This document shows positions 12,001 through 23,976 of a DNA stretch of 64,000 nt, one piece after another. Source of the DNA: Trebouxia sp. TZW2008 (lineage: Eukaryota; Chlorophyta; Trebouxiophyceae; Trebouxiales; Trebouxiaceae); the NCBI GenBank assembly GCA_002118135.1, contig BDIU01000219.1:1243-65242 (forward strand), written 5' to 3'. The stretch's first letter is position 1. The number at the start of each line of letters is the position of its first letter. The position numbers and the translations under genes were made by a program. The notes beneath the pieces were generated by a model. The model was given only the letters and a program-made list of their open reading frames with translations, had not been told where the DNA came from and made no database searches.

Positions 12001-15000
12001 CCACCATGAAAACGTTAGTTGGAGAGACTTCTAAGTCTGACTTTGGTCTTCCAAGGACTTGAGTGTGGCGGTGTTCCTTTCAGTTGTGCGCCTTTGGGCT
12101 TCAAGTCCAGCCTGGAGCCTAGCTCCTTGTGGTGGCTTTGTCTTTTCTTTCTTTGGCGCCAAGCTCTTCTCAGCCTGAAGTCGCCAAGAAAGCATGAATT
12201 ATGCACGCAGATCAACAATTTGACAACTTAACAATGTTTCAAAGTCTCCTTGTTCTGGCATAGCTCTTTTCCGCATGTAATCGTCAAGAAAGCTGCAGTC
12301 AGGTTTGGATGCACTTGAGTCAAAAGCTGAGGCGTATAGCCAGTTACAATAAACGTCAATGGGAATGAGGGCTGTTGGCTTTCCCTTCTTGCGTCCAAAT
12401 CCTTCTCGGCCTGAGATCACCACGAAAGCATTATTTTGCATGCAGCTTGATAGGTTGGTCAAAACTTACCAATGTTCCAATCTTGCTTTTATGCCTGCCA
12501 GAGAGCTGTTTAGCTCTGCGAAACGCACAATTTATCTCCACCTGACACTGCTGAGGAAGCTGCACTTGAATTGAGATGCACTTGACGAAACAGCTCTTGG
12601 CAGTGTAGAATGAAGGCGACATGCTGATTGGACACAAATAGTGCATACGCTTTGCTGTGAACATATGCTTAGTAGAGAATACTGTGTGTCATGCTATGAA
12701 GTCTGATGACAGCGCACTGAACATCATTTGGCGCCAATTGATTGACACCCCAGTACAGGGGTTCACGGCTTGGGTATCACAAGTGATCACCCAAAATTCC
12801 GAATGAGGTAAGGCTGACATGATTTTGGACGGTCAATGATGATGAGCTTGGCATTACCTCATCCAGCTTCTTGATGAGTTCCGCATGCCTGGCCTTCTGA
12901 TCTTGGCTGCTGCCAGGTTCAGGCGCAAACGCTTTAAGCTGCTTGACCACCTCCAAAACATTGTTGACGACAGCCTCCCAACTGGGTTTCTTGTCACCGT
13001 CTGTGACCTCAACAATTCGGCCTGAGGTGCTTTCTTCTTCATCATCGGAGTCATCCTCATCAGAGTCAGGGACACCGTCCAGTGAATACTCGACTCTGCC
13101 ATCTGCGTGCTCTGTTCGGACGACTTTGAGTGTTGGAGTACCTTCATCTGAAGTTGCTGCAGCTAACATTTGTGCCAAGTGGTGTTGTTCTGCTGAATGT
13201 GTGTCTGCTGGAAGCCGCTCCTGCCATTGGCGGATCTTTGCTGGATCCAGGTTTGCACCTGTGCTGCTTTTGACCAAGGCAACAGTGGCTTCATCATCCT
13301 CGCTGTCCTCGGCTTCTGAGTCAGTTTCGTACTCGTCGTCACTGTCGTCCTGTTCATCGTCGGACGCTTCGGCTTGTGTCGTGATTTGCCGCCGCAAGCC
13401 GGAATTGAAGGACTCGGGATGCAGTGTGACCTCCAAGCTGTCTCGACTGGTCTGTGCAATGGTGGCCGGCAGCCTCTCGACCAGCTCATCCATGACCTTG
13501 TGCTTTCGCTTGGAGATCTCGACCTCGGGGCTGTCAGAGGTTTTGCCACTGCTGGAGGGCTTGCTACTGCCGGTGGCAAGCGCATGCTGCCTGTTGGCCT
13601 GCTCTAATAGCTGCCTGACTGGAATGATGGCCTGTTTGCCATTCTTGCCATCCTTGACCTCCATGAACACTGCACAAAACAGCTTCCTCAACCCAACTTC
13701 AACAATCAGTTGGCCACCAACACAACATTGTAGACAAGCCAGACTATAAATGGAATGCTCAGCAAGACAGAGAGGAGCTCAAGGGTTTCCTTGATGTAGC
13801 AATGTCTGCAACATAGCGCTGATGTCAGGTTTATGCACATGACAGCTGGTTTGGGTTTGTGACATGCTGCTGATCTGTACCAAACATTGTTGCATGATGG
13901 CAATCACCTTGCAAGCCACATACATGGCAAGCTTAGGCACCAACAACAGCAGCAGCAATTTGTGTCGAGGCTGATGTCGATACTTGTGTACCATGGGCAT
14001 GCCCGCCGTGCATGAACTGTGTGAGCTGCTTGCAATGCTCAACATGCTAATTAAACAGCGGCTTGAGCAGATTCTGACACCAGTTTGCAGCTTGGCAGTG
14101 TCCTGTGGCTGCTGCTAGCTTTGTAGGCGGACACAGGCCACACTGCTCATTCATGACAGCTAGCTTTGAGAAGGCAAGTTGCAAAGATTGTGGATACGTA
14201 CTGAGATTCAGCTCTGACGTTGGGGCATCAGGCATCTTCAGCGCAGTCCCTTGCTGGTGCAGCTCCCCTTGAGCATTCCTTTTGAGAAAGAGTTCTAAGA
14301 TGGGTGTGCCAAAGTCCTCTACAGCATCTGACTGTGATTCCTGTTGTAGCTGCGCAAGATCAACATTATCTTCCGAGGGCACTCCCTGCAGTTATGATGG
14401 AAGCTGTAAGGCCAAAATACAATAGTGATGAAAGCTGTCAGGTCAAAGTTCATTGCAGCATCTGACTGTGACTCCTGTTGTAGCTGCACGATGTCAACGT
14501 CCTGTTCTGACAGCACTGCATACAGCTGTGATGAGACTACCAGACTGGACTGTGGACCTGAGACTAGAAAAGAGGAAGAAGAAGAAACTTGCATGCCTCA
14601 GCCAGCCAACAAGGACTGTTGCACTGCCACACAGTGACAACGACAATGTGTCCATTGGGTTCATGGCAATCTATCACATTGTGAATCACCCAACTATGCT
14701 GCACAAAGAAAGCGCCAGTGTTGTGTCCACAGAAATTGATGATGTCAATCACAGTAGTAGAAACAAGCTGATGTTTGGACAAGCCATTGACCGAAAGAAG
14801 AAAACAGGAAAGGGTTACGCCTTTACGCGATTGAACAGGAGCCCTGGTTGCTGCTGGCAGCCTGGGACTGTATAAGCAACAGGTTTGCGATGATGATGAG
14901 CACAAGAACACCGTAAGTAACACTCAATACGCAGTATGTCACACGGGAAGAAAACAGGTTTGAAAACTGAGTCGGACAATCCTGAGCAGTGTGGACATAG

Positions 15001-17530
15001 CCCACATATCTAGCAAAGGCAGGAGCGATCTACAGCAAACGACCATAGGGCACACAGCTGCTGCTCTCCAGGCAACATTCACATGATGGCTATGAGTACA
15101 GCTATCTTTGTGACATACAGGAGCTGACTGCTGCATGGCCAAGCTCCTGAGGAGTGTAGGCATAGCCCACATACCTGGCAAAAGCAGGAACATGCACAGC
15201 AAATGACTCCAAGGGCGGGAGTTTGCTGCTTTTCAAGCAATATGCATGTGCAATCAGGCGTAAACATAGGCTCATAAGGTAGGAGAGCTTACTGCTGCAT
15301 GGGCCAGCTCCTGAGCAGTGTAGGCATAGCCCACATATCTGGCAAAGGCAGGAGCAATGTGCAGCAGGTGACCATGTGGGTCCTCATTGTCTTCTCTGAC
15401 CCACCAGCCTGTCAGCCCAACTGCACCTTCATCCCTCAAAACCGCAGCCTTGGCATAGTCCTCGTCCTTGAGAGCTTGCTCATACTCCTGTCATAGACAT
15501 CAAACGCCATGTCAGAGCCAACAACTCTCATTCATTTATAACAACATTCCAGACGTATGCTAGACAGGCTCAGCAGGCCCAGCTAGGTACGTACTGCAGT
15601 AACCGACTGTCTCAAACCAGTTCGATCCTGCGCCATCCTAACAGCAATTCTGATACCACAGGAAGCAATAATCTCATGCGACAGATGCAACAAATCCCAT
15701 GGCACAGACAGCAACAACTGCTGCATCGCAGATGGCAAACACTCTCGTGTCACAGACATGAAGTGCTTGATTGTCACAGGGCAAGAGCTCCCTTGTCACA
15801 GCAGTCAAAGCAAAACAGAGGCGACACTTTTTTGTATGCTGTCTGTGCACGGCTGGCAGGAGCAGAGCGCTGCTGCCAATAAGCATGAGCAAGATCAGCG
15901 CACAGAAATTTCTCTGCGTAGGCAGGCATGATGGCTTAAGCTTGATGCAGCTGCACGATGCGCACTTTTCTGTGGAAGGAGGTGAAATGCAACTTGGCTT
16001 TTGCGGAAACAATCCAAGCTGAAAACTGTAGTCAAGCATGCCCACAAACAGCCAGCAAAACATACCCACATCTGGGTGCACAAGCCCTGAATGCACAGCA
16101 GTCGCTGTGTCTTGTGTAAAAGCTTTGTGCATCAGGAATGTAGCGGCAGAGTGTGTACAACGACTTGCCTGCCTCGTCTAAGTTGGAAACAGCTGCTGAC
16201 AGAACTGTATGAAGGCAGCTGATTGCACCTTTGTGCACCTAGTTGCTGGGTTTCTTAGCCTGCCTAGCAGCCGTTTACAAGAAAAGCATGTAACCAGTAG
16301 TGCAGCAGGATCAGCAGCCCACCTTGACCAAATCTCCAACAACATTAACAGAGCCAATCTCATCCAGCCTCTTTTTCAGCTGGGCTGCCTTGTCAAATCT
16401 TTCAAGCGATGACTCCAAGGCAAGGGCCCTCTCCACTTTCAGCGCTTGGTGCGCTCGACGGTCCATCGCATCCATGTGCTGCAGTGCACAAACAAGAAAT
16501 GTTCAGGAATTGCAGCAGCAGTGTTGCATAAGCAGAGCTGTAGCATATAACCTACAATTGCTGCTGACACATTGGGCTGCTTGGCGCAAGTGACATGGGC
16601 TGTTACGCAGAGGAAAACTAAGATCTATTTCACTGTCTGAATCACAAGTGAGCCCTGACTGAGCCCTTGCAGCTGCTGGATTTGCATCTACTCACACAAC
16701 TGTAGCAATTCTGGCTTCACATTACGCCAGATGAGTTGTACACCTTGCCGATGGGCATGCACCTCATTGCAAGAGCCTGTATGTTGATTGTTGTGAACTC
16801 TTGCCAGCGGAGCGATGTTTCAAAAGCAATGCAGTGGTGTTTGCGAAGCCAGACATACTTTGAGGCAAATATTGGCAGCAGCAGCTGCTCCGACCAGAGG
16901 CTGCTTAAAGCAGAGTTGGACAGTACGGGCACATTGCATGGAGCTCAAGTAATGTTAGGTGGCCGAACGGTGGCAGCGAGACACATGCAAAGCTATGTGA
17001 AATACCTCAGCCCAATCTTGCCACGATGTGTCACTGCTACAAGTGGCCATGTCTGTTGCAGGCTGTGGTTGTGCATCTGGCTCAGCAATGCTTTTTTCAG
17101 TGTCTCTACCCTGCTTGCTGAACCAGAGGTCACGGAAGGTATTCTTGATGCCGGATAGCAAGCCAGGCTTGCTGTTGCTGTCTGAGGCCTCACATCTGCA
17201 AGGGCCAGAACTGAATGAGTTTTGCAGCTCGCCAAGCAGATCGTATTTACTTGTGCTCAGAAAGCATATGTCAGCTTTCTGATAGGAGCGACAAACTTGC
17301 CAAAATAGTATCTACAAAGTCACACAGGCAGACAAAGTTGCCAGAATGGTATCAGCAAAGTCAAGGCGTCACCTGCAAGATCTTCGCTGCTGAGCGCGGT
17401 GGGAGCTGAGGCTATGTTGCGCAGAGAAAGTGGAGTTGCGCTTTGCTGACTGATATCTCCAGCTGGCTTGCCTGGGGCGTTGACTGGGCCCAAGATGGCA
17501 CCTGGGCAACCCACTAGACTGAAGCTGCAT
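9070..17530 (-). CDS. EX: EXECUTER-like plastid singlet-oxygen signalling protein
   Basis: In plants EXECUTER1/2 are thylakoid-associated proteins that relay singlet-oxygen signals to the nucleus. Exons on the minus strand: 17530-17373, 17195-17006, 16478-16323, 15487-15293, 14385-14202, 13669-12858, 11994-11640, 11168-11026, 9871-9643 and 9205-9070. Phases agree throughout except between 11026 and 9871, where one short exon (length 1 mod 3) is missing from my model. Exon 1 encodes a Ser/Arg-rich, acid-poor N-terminus typical of a chloroplast transit peptide. Family marks follow: a UVR-like coil (AAQLKKRLDEIG), GLTGWW with DPHG and ARYVGYAY, GTPILELFL, then a long acidic insert with DDSDDE tracts (exons 6-7). 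The C-terminus is TDPFTGLYLAAFG, FKAKIGRRGRL, GVIARYKG and WVDGELLHLNG. Length is at least 852 residues, longer than the plant proteins because of the acidic insert. Four of its exon edges have decayed tandem copies in the introns. Confidence 0.9.
9985..10330 (-). repeat. decayed copies of EXECUTER exon-9 edge
   Basis: The exon segment reading GACGGCATGCAGGACGGCAT on the minus strand has look-alikes near 10300-10230 (GGCGGCACGCAGGATGGCAT) and near 10065-10030. They lie in the intron before the exon at 9871. The copy near 10230 retains about 30 nt of alignable coding sequence but has an in-frame stop. Confidence 0.65.
12045..12420 (-). repeat. two decayed copies of EXECUTER exon-7 start
   Basis: Exon 7 opens AEKSLAPKKEK at 11994. 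A copy starting at 12174 reads AEKSLAPKKEKTKPPQ and continues in alignment for about 40 codons, to TLKSLEDQ. A shorter copy starting near 12410 reads AEKDLDARRE. Both keep CAG before the copy, so both are potential alternative 3' splice sites. The first copy is preserved well enough that it might be a used exon. Confidence 0.8.
14445..14530 (-). repeat. upstream copy of EXECUTER exon-5 start
   Basis: The peptide LQQESQSDA of exon 5 (14385-14202) recurs at about 14525-14445, again after a TGCAG acceptor, with conserved spacing of the preceding acidic residues. The copy ends near AMNFDL. It could be a mutually exclusive alternative exon or a decayed duplicate. Confidence 0.75.
14955..15235 (-). 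repeat. two decayed copies of EXECUTER exon-4 3' half and donor, period about 165 bp
   Basis: The exon-4 end coding for ARYVGYAYTAQELAHAA and its GTAAGC donor (15293) is followed downstream on the minus strand by two copies. Their shared core lies 164 and then 165 bp away. The nearer copy keeps the codons for about 20 residues, but its donor has become GTCAGC; the farther one is more eroded. Confidence 0.85.
15523..15650. mobile_element. partial copy of a MITE-like element
   Basis: The stretch contains the core tgctagacaggctcagcagg and the following cccagctaggtac, flanked by a cattcatt motif. It matches the left arm of the complete inverted-repeat element at 44334-44664. Only one arm is recognisable. 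It lies in an EXECUTER intron. Confidence 0.7.
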
Positions 17531-20500
17531 GACAGCAAAGTGTGTGAGCAAGGTCCATAACTCACTGACAGATTGTGGAGCAAAGGTAACAGTAGCTACC
17601 CGAACCTGACAAGGTAACAATGTCCCTGCCATCACTCAGGCGTCCCTGGCTTATGCTTGATGCACCTCCAAACCATCAACAAGCTCGCGTTCCTGCAGTC
17701 ATACAGCATGTGCACGATCGCTTAACCTCGCAGCCCTTGGAAGGAGCATATCAGTCCATAAGTGATGCAATCTGCTTTCAGAAACTTGCTGAAATGCAGT
17801 CTATTGCGGATCATCAGAGGATCACAATGCACGGGCATGACGCACCAGTGACAGTATACAGTTGACAGCGACGCAATACGTAGGCACCAGAAAGCAACTA
17901 CAGGCCGTCAGGCTTGGCGAATATGCAAGCTGAGGCTGACTGGCACGGTTATGCTGTGCAGATCAAGTCAATTGCGCCGTGATCCTCGCGGTGTTGCGCG
18001 GTTGCTGTGAGCCGGCCTTTACGAGCCTGAACTCGCGAGCTCATATTATTTTGCCAGATAAGAAAATTCTGCAAAATCGGCTGTGCCCAGGGCTGTGCGC
18101 GCACAGAGTGCCAGATTTACAGCAGCGCCATCCTGGTCACGGGATGTCGGAGGGCTGGTCTACTTGCCGACGTGAGCTCGCTACTATGCAAGCAATATAC
18201 ATATCTGTCCTGTGGCATGCAAACCCTTGTGATCTCTTGTTCCCTAAGTAGCGCTGGCCTTTAGAATGAGCCTGTTCAGCAAAGCGTTGACTATCAGGTA
18301 TGCATCTTGCTCTGTGATACAGCTCAAACCCCGCAAGTATGGTTTTTGAGCTTGACAGGGCCTGCTTGTGGCTTCGAATCATAAAGAACTGCAGTGTCAC
18401 AGCTTGCTACTGAAGCTCTTCAGAAGGTTGTGTGCACACGTCCACATCCATCAGTACTAGCAAAGAATGAGCTCAACTTATCTTGCCAGACTTCTTGCAC
18501 ATTTGCGATCAACCATGGCAAGCTGCAGCTACATATTGCAGACCTTGAGCGATGAAAGCAAGTCTAAGAAGGCTAGATGACATACATGTCCTGACTGTCA
18601 GTCATAAGCTGACAGTTTGGAGTGTCATGACCTCATAAGCATAAATGTATGTGCCATTGAGACTGTCAGTCCCCACTAGGTCAAGTTGTGCTGAACGTGC
18701 AGCACAACAATGACCTGCAGCAGGTTCAATAATCACCACAATGACCATGTCAGCCAAGGTGAAGCCTGCTTTGTGTACACAGTTGCCTTGAAGACAAGCA
18801 AATAGTATGACCTCCGTTGCAGTCTCACGATGTTCTGGCTTGTGCAATTCACATTGCTGGCTAGCTGGTGCTGGCTGGCAAGCACTGATTGTGGTATCAG
18901 CAATGCAGATCTGCCGGCAAACTGGTCATCCAGCAATTAAAATCTTTCAGCAAATACGTCTGCTGCAACTTGTGGCTTTACAGCCAGCTAAAAGCAAATC
19001 TCACGTCTCTAAGTCGAATTCAATGAGCGATCAGCAATCAGACTTCGTGTGTAGCACACGAGCTGTTCTTGTTGATGTGGGTGGCACCCTGGGTGGCACC
19101 TGGTATGCACTAAACTCTAGTGACTAAAGGCTCACAATCTGGCATAGTGGCGTCGACGCCGCTGCAAAGAAGTAACCAGACCAGCACAAGCTGCATTCAG
19201 CATTAAATTTTACATTAATCTGACCACTAAATGAGTCAATTTCCTGCAGTATATGAGGAGCGCCGTCTGCATGTTGCCACTGATCCTTCCAGAGAACTCT
19301 GTTCTCAGGTTTTACAATATGATGAGAGGATACGCATCCGCACTGGATGACTGGTGTGCGCCCCACTTTCCTTGTTACTTGGCACACCTATCCGATCTGA
19401 CCCCAAAACCTACATCAGAGTAGTACAACTGGCTCAGTTGTGAGTTCAATCTGGAAGGCGTGCAGCTTTGCAAACCACTCTCGTGATGCGACAGTCGTTG
19501 CTCGACACATGTTCAGTTCCAGGCCGCGACTTCATCGTCTGCGCCGCCACCAGTCGAACCTGAAGTGCTCCAACATCAGTGAACAAAGAACAACTCAAAA
19601 AGTCCGACTGTGATACACGCTGATTATGATTGCAGTTGCCCAGAAGTTGTCATTGGCGAGTTTGTTGCAAAGAGAGAAACGCTATTTCTGTTTCACTTGG
19701 GCAGCTGCTCACACGTCACGATGCAGTTCCACCTGTGTGGCTATACAAGCCAAGATCAGGTTTAGATACTCAGTTGTTTTGGGGTGATTCTTTCTGTTGC
19801 ATTCCTGAGGTCTGCAAGCAACTCACACACAACAGCACCTGATTGCAGAGATCATACAGTATGATGCAGCGTTGCAACAGAACTTGTTATTCTGCATCTT
19901 GTCTACATCTGCGCTGCGTCTAGGTATTGGCGGCTTGTGCTGTCTGAGGTTGATGCAACCACCCAGACATTTGGCTCAGCCTGTTATAGCTTTGTGCGCT
20001 GCTGCATAGGGTAGCGCAGCCTGAACTCAAGATGTCTTGAGACAAAGCGCAGCGTGCTCAGCAATTCTCTAATCATTTACCCACCGGCGCCAATGTGCAT
20101 TACACCACGACACAGATGAGGTGCAACGCCCTGAATGTGAGCTCACTATCGTTTGCGTCGATATGTCTGTGGAGGGTCTTGATATTCTGGCAAGGTTGTA
20201 AATTCCATGGCTGACACATGCCTTCAGGTTGAAAATCTAAAGATGTGTTCTCGAGCCAGTGCACATGTCATCTCACAGTGATGGATCATTAAGTCCTTGC
20301 TTCGACAAGCTGCATCTCAGTGTAGTTCTAGAAGATTGGCCAGTTATATATATATACATGACAGTCGAAACAAGAAATCAACGTGGCTTTTCAGTAAATG
20401 TCGGTGGGTCATTTTGCAGCATGTCATCAGGCAAGCGGGTACTTGTGCTGCGTTGAATAACAGCAGCGCTTCTGAGCTGCCAGCAAGGAAGGGGAACAGA

Positions 20501-20659
20501 GAAATACTTCATGAACCACATTGTAAGCTAGTTGTGACCAGGACCACCTTGATTTAGGCGCAAGATCTTTGAGATCAGAAGCAGTCCCTTCAGAGGCTTC
20601 GTTGCATCAAACTCAATCCTGCCAAAGACATGATGTCAGTCAATGCCAAGTCTGCGCAG
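17531..20659. other. 3.1-kb stretch without recognised gene
   Basis: This contains the EXECUTER 5' flank and the 3' flank of the macrodomain gene. Open frames at 17620-17865 (+) and 19124-19387 (-) are the most protein-like. I find no domain and no splice-consistent partner exons for either. A short AT run (tatatatata) lies near 20345. Confidence 0.4.
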
Positions 20660-22632
20660 TTACTGTTTATCGCTTTTGCTATCTGCATCAGCATCCACCA
20701 TGCCAACATCAGCATCAGGACTGCCTGCATCTGCAGCGTGGGTTTGTTTGGTGGCTATATGGCTTGGGAGGTCTGTCTCTTTGACCGGTTCAGCTGCTTC
20801 AAGCACTTTTGGTGCTGCTAAGGCTTCTTGGGCAGCATCTGCAGCTTTGCCTTGCTTGACCCCGGTCAAAGTCTGCACATTTGAGTCATCACCAGTCTGG
20901 CCATGCTGTGGCACTGACTCTTGTGGTGCAGCTTCCATGGCGTCTATTGACGCAGGTTCTGTTGCTTTGCTGGATTTTGCATCTGGGTTTTCGCTTGGTT
21001 CTACTGCATCGCCTTCTGATGATGAAGCATTTGTGGCTTTACCACTGTCTTCAACAGGTTTCAAGCGCTTCTGGGCCTCAGCATGCCAGATGTCATATGT
21101 GTCAGCCCCAAACAGCACAAAATGCACCTCTTCCAAAGCACCACACCCTTCCCAGCATGCTCTGATGGCAACCTGCAGCAGCATGGGGCTCATTGGGACA
21201 ATCTTTAAACGTTGTCATGCCCAAGTACTGTCAGGAAGGCATGCAATGGGTGCAAAAGCACATGTTTGCATGGAATGCTTGCGCCATTATACACCGCTGT
21301 GCAGATTACACGCAACACACGTACTCAATGAGAATATCTGACTGAGTTGTAAGGGCATATGCCACTCAGATGCTCAAACACAGCAAGCCAAAAACAAACA
21401 CATCCAAACATTGTGCATGATCTGGCTATGCTCAGGCAACCTAGGCTGTAAGTGATGTGAGTGAGGCATCAGCAGGATTTAGATGGTCAGGCAAGCTTTA
21501 CCTGGCAAGCTGCCTCCAAAGGGTAACCATAAATACCACAGCTGATGGCAGGAAGTGCCACTGTTGCAGCACCCACCCCATTGGCAACAGCCAAAGACGC
21601 CCTAAGCACAACAAACAAACTGATACTCTGGACATGGTCTTGTGAGGGCTTGTCTGTAGGAGCAGCATTATGCAAGTGCTATGCTCATGACAGCTTCCGG
21701 CAGGAGCTGAGCAGAACAGAGATCTGCACAGTCATGCATGGTCCCTAGAGCGCTGACATTGCTGTGTTGATGTCAGCAGCAAAGCTTGGCAATCAGTAGA
21801 GTATACAGGCTGCCAACTCCTAACACAGTTGCAGAAAGCTGACATAAGTGAAGGCAGAGTTGCTGCTGGTTTGGGGAGCTTGAGTGGTGCATGTGCTTAC
21901 CTGTATGCAGATGTAAGGTCTGCCTGACTGCCCCTGGAATTGCCTTTGCTGTAGATGGGGCCCACTGTATGTATGATCCATTTGCAAGGCATGTTGTATG
22001 CTCTGCACAGCAGGTGGAACATCAAAGATTTCCAATACACCTGTGCTGCTGCCCTTAATAAACCAAAAGGCATTTCTCAAAGCAAGGTGTATGAAGCATT
22101 TGTCTTGCTGAAGAAATTGCATGCACTTTGCTTTTCAACTCGATATACAGTCGGCACAACTCACTTGTGGCAAGCCAGAGTACTCACAATGTGATCCTGG
22201 CATCTCCAGTGGGACACCGCTCATTGATGATGTCTGGGTAGCGTCTGCAAGCTTCCACAAGTTCTGGTCCTGCCGCTCTGTGAATGGCTGCGGAGGTAAG
22301 GCTGGTTGCGTCAGAGTTGAGTATTGCAGGTGAAGCATGCAAGCTGAGCGCTCTTGCATGCATACGGCTGTTCAAGCTGTTGACGCTTGACGGCACGAGC
22401 TTGGCTCATGAACACACCTCCATCTACACCTCCACCTCCTAGCATACGCTCGTTGGCTGCACGGTACACCACTGATTGATGGGGCTGATCAAACGTGACC
22501 TCGACGAGGCTTGAGATTTCTGCGCAGCTTACCCGCGTTCACGACAGCATCTCCTTGCCATTGAGTGATGTCGCCTTTCTGAATGACAAGCTGAGACTTG
22601 TTGTTCAAGTGATACCTAGCCGAAGATGACAT
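20660..22632 (-). CDS. MacroD-type macrodomain ADP-ribosyl hydrolase with acidic tail
   Basis: MacroD proteins remove mono-ADP-ribose from acidic residues and hydrolyse O-acetyl-ADP-ribose. Exons on the minus strand: 22632-22533, 22456-22418, 22287-22188, 22002-21901, 21601-21502 and 21172-20660. Phases agree and the total is 318 codons. The ADP-ribose site is complete: GDITQW near residue 20, VVNAANERMLGGGGVDG at about 30-46 with the catalytic-loop Asp45, HTVGP, and the second loop PAISCGIYGYP at about 131-141. The fold ends near residue 184 with VHFVLFGADTYDIW. Beyond it comes a low-complexity tail of about 130 residues rich in Ala, Asp, Glu and Ser, which is not part of the enzyme and may be an interaction or nuclear region. 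There is no clear targeting peptide. Exon 2 is only 39 nt. Confidence 0.93.
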
Positions 22633-23976
22633 AGCTGCGTATGTTCGTACAGGACCTCTGCCAGGCAGATGCCGATGTGAGAGAAGCTGAACGCGAACGA
22701 GACCGACGCGCATCTGCAAACGATCACTCAAGTGATGCACATCGAAGAGACTCTGTTGCTCTGGCAGTCCAAAATGAAACAAGCAGCGGAGCCCAAATTT
22801 GCTGGCTTTTTTTTTTTTTTTTTCCGTATGCAAAAACTGCATTGCACCAGCAAGGTCTGCCCATGGTTGGACTTGGCATGCGCTGCTTCTGTCATATCAT
22901 GTTACAGACCCTTTATTTCCTCGAGCAAACAACTGAACTGTCACGCAACCAGGTCAAATTCAAACATTCAAGCTGGACATTTGAGTTATGGAAAGAAAAA
23001 AGGCTTGTGAACCAAAAGGTGCGTGCCAATGTACAACATGGATTTGGCATTAATAGCCAATGACGTCTGTGCACGCTGCATAAGCGCAGTCAACAACAGT
23101 CAAGCACGGTGCACATTGCTTTGCAAAATCGACAAGGGATCAAAATGAAAAGGAAAAGACGTCTGTACAGTGACTGTAATAACACAAACAAGCTGCCCTC
23201 TAAAGTTGGTAGGCATGCATTGCTGACACCAGTATAGTAACTGCTGGCCTTTCTGGCATGCCATTTCTCCTGTGAAAATCTTTGAGCTTTATATTTTGGT
23301 ACTGCTCAACCTGCTTGATACCCAGATAGCCATGTTACTACAAGACAAGCAGCCTTTCAATGTGGCACCCAGCAAGCCAATTGCCTCAGAAACCGCATTA
23401 GCTGCTGTAGCATGACAAACCCTCTTTTTGTAATCTTTGCCTGACCCAATTCTGCCATGCTCTGACTAGCTGTCATCTTTGTTGTGCCTTATGTGCTGCT
23501 GCTCTGGCATGCAATAAATTGAAGGAATTGACCAGCCAAGGCGCTGACTTGTACAACCCGGACAGAACTTTTGACTGCTGTGTACAGCTTTGGCACCAGC
23601 CATTAGCTGATTCCAAAGCTGTGCGGGAAAAAAACGCGTCAGCACCTTCTGTATGAACGCCCACAGAAGCTTCTGGAGAAGCCAAGCTTTTGCCTTCTGC
23701 TATGCAACTGTTGCTGCCAGTAGAAGCCATCACCACCGTTGTTGCTGCACCCTGCCTTGTTGCTCCGTTTGCATAGAGGCTGTCAGCAATGACGCAACTG
23801 CTAAGCTGAGGTGTTGATCCATGACGAACTAGTGCAGTCAGCGCAGTGACTGACCAGGGGCAGTGCAACGGCCCTGCCCCTGCAAAATGCTTCAGGCTGT
23901 TTGAGTTGTCTTGCCCCTTGTAAACTACATTTGGGGCTGTTCAAGATTGAGGGCTTGTCTCAGAATAGGAGTGCAG
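22633..23976. other. spacer with a 17-T run
   Basis: Intergenic between the macrodomain start and the 3' end of the dCTPase-homeodomain gene. It holds a run of 17 T at 22807-22823. It also holds an open minus frame at 23473-23868 with Ala/Ser-rich sequence. The 5' part of that frame (about 23905-23840) duplicates the last exon's end next door, so the frame may be an alternative terminal exon. Confidence 0.45.
23840..23905 (-). repeat. copy of the end of the dCTPase-homeodomain gene
   Basis: The motif GGGGCAGGGC, then CTGCCCCTGG and CAGTC, repeats the terminal exon sequence at about 24030-23977, some 140 bp away. Confidence 0.7.

Noticed and set aside
12943..13749. 268-residue plus-strand open frame, Ser-rich
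   Set aside because: It is antisense to EXECUTER exon 6, whose minus-strand frame fits flanking exons in phase; the Ser runs are the complement of Asp/Glu codon tracts.
20643..21341. 232-residue plus-strand open frame
   Set aside because: It is antisense to the last macrodomain exon, which carries conserved fold-ending motifs and agrees in phase with the upstream exons.
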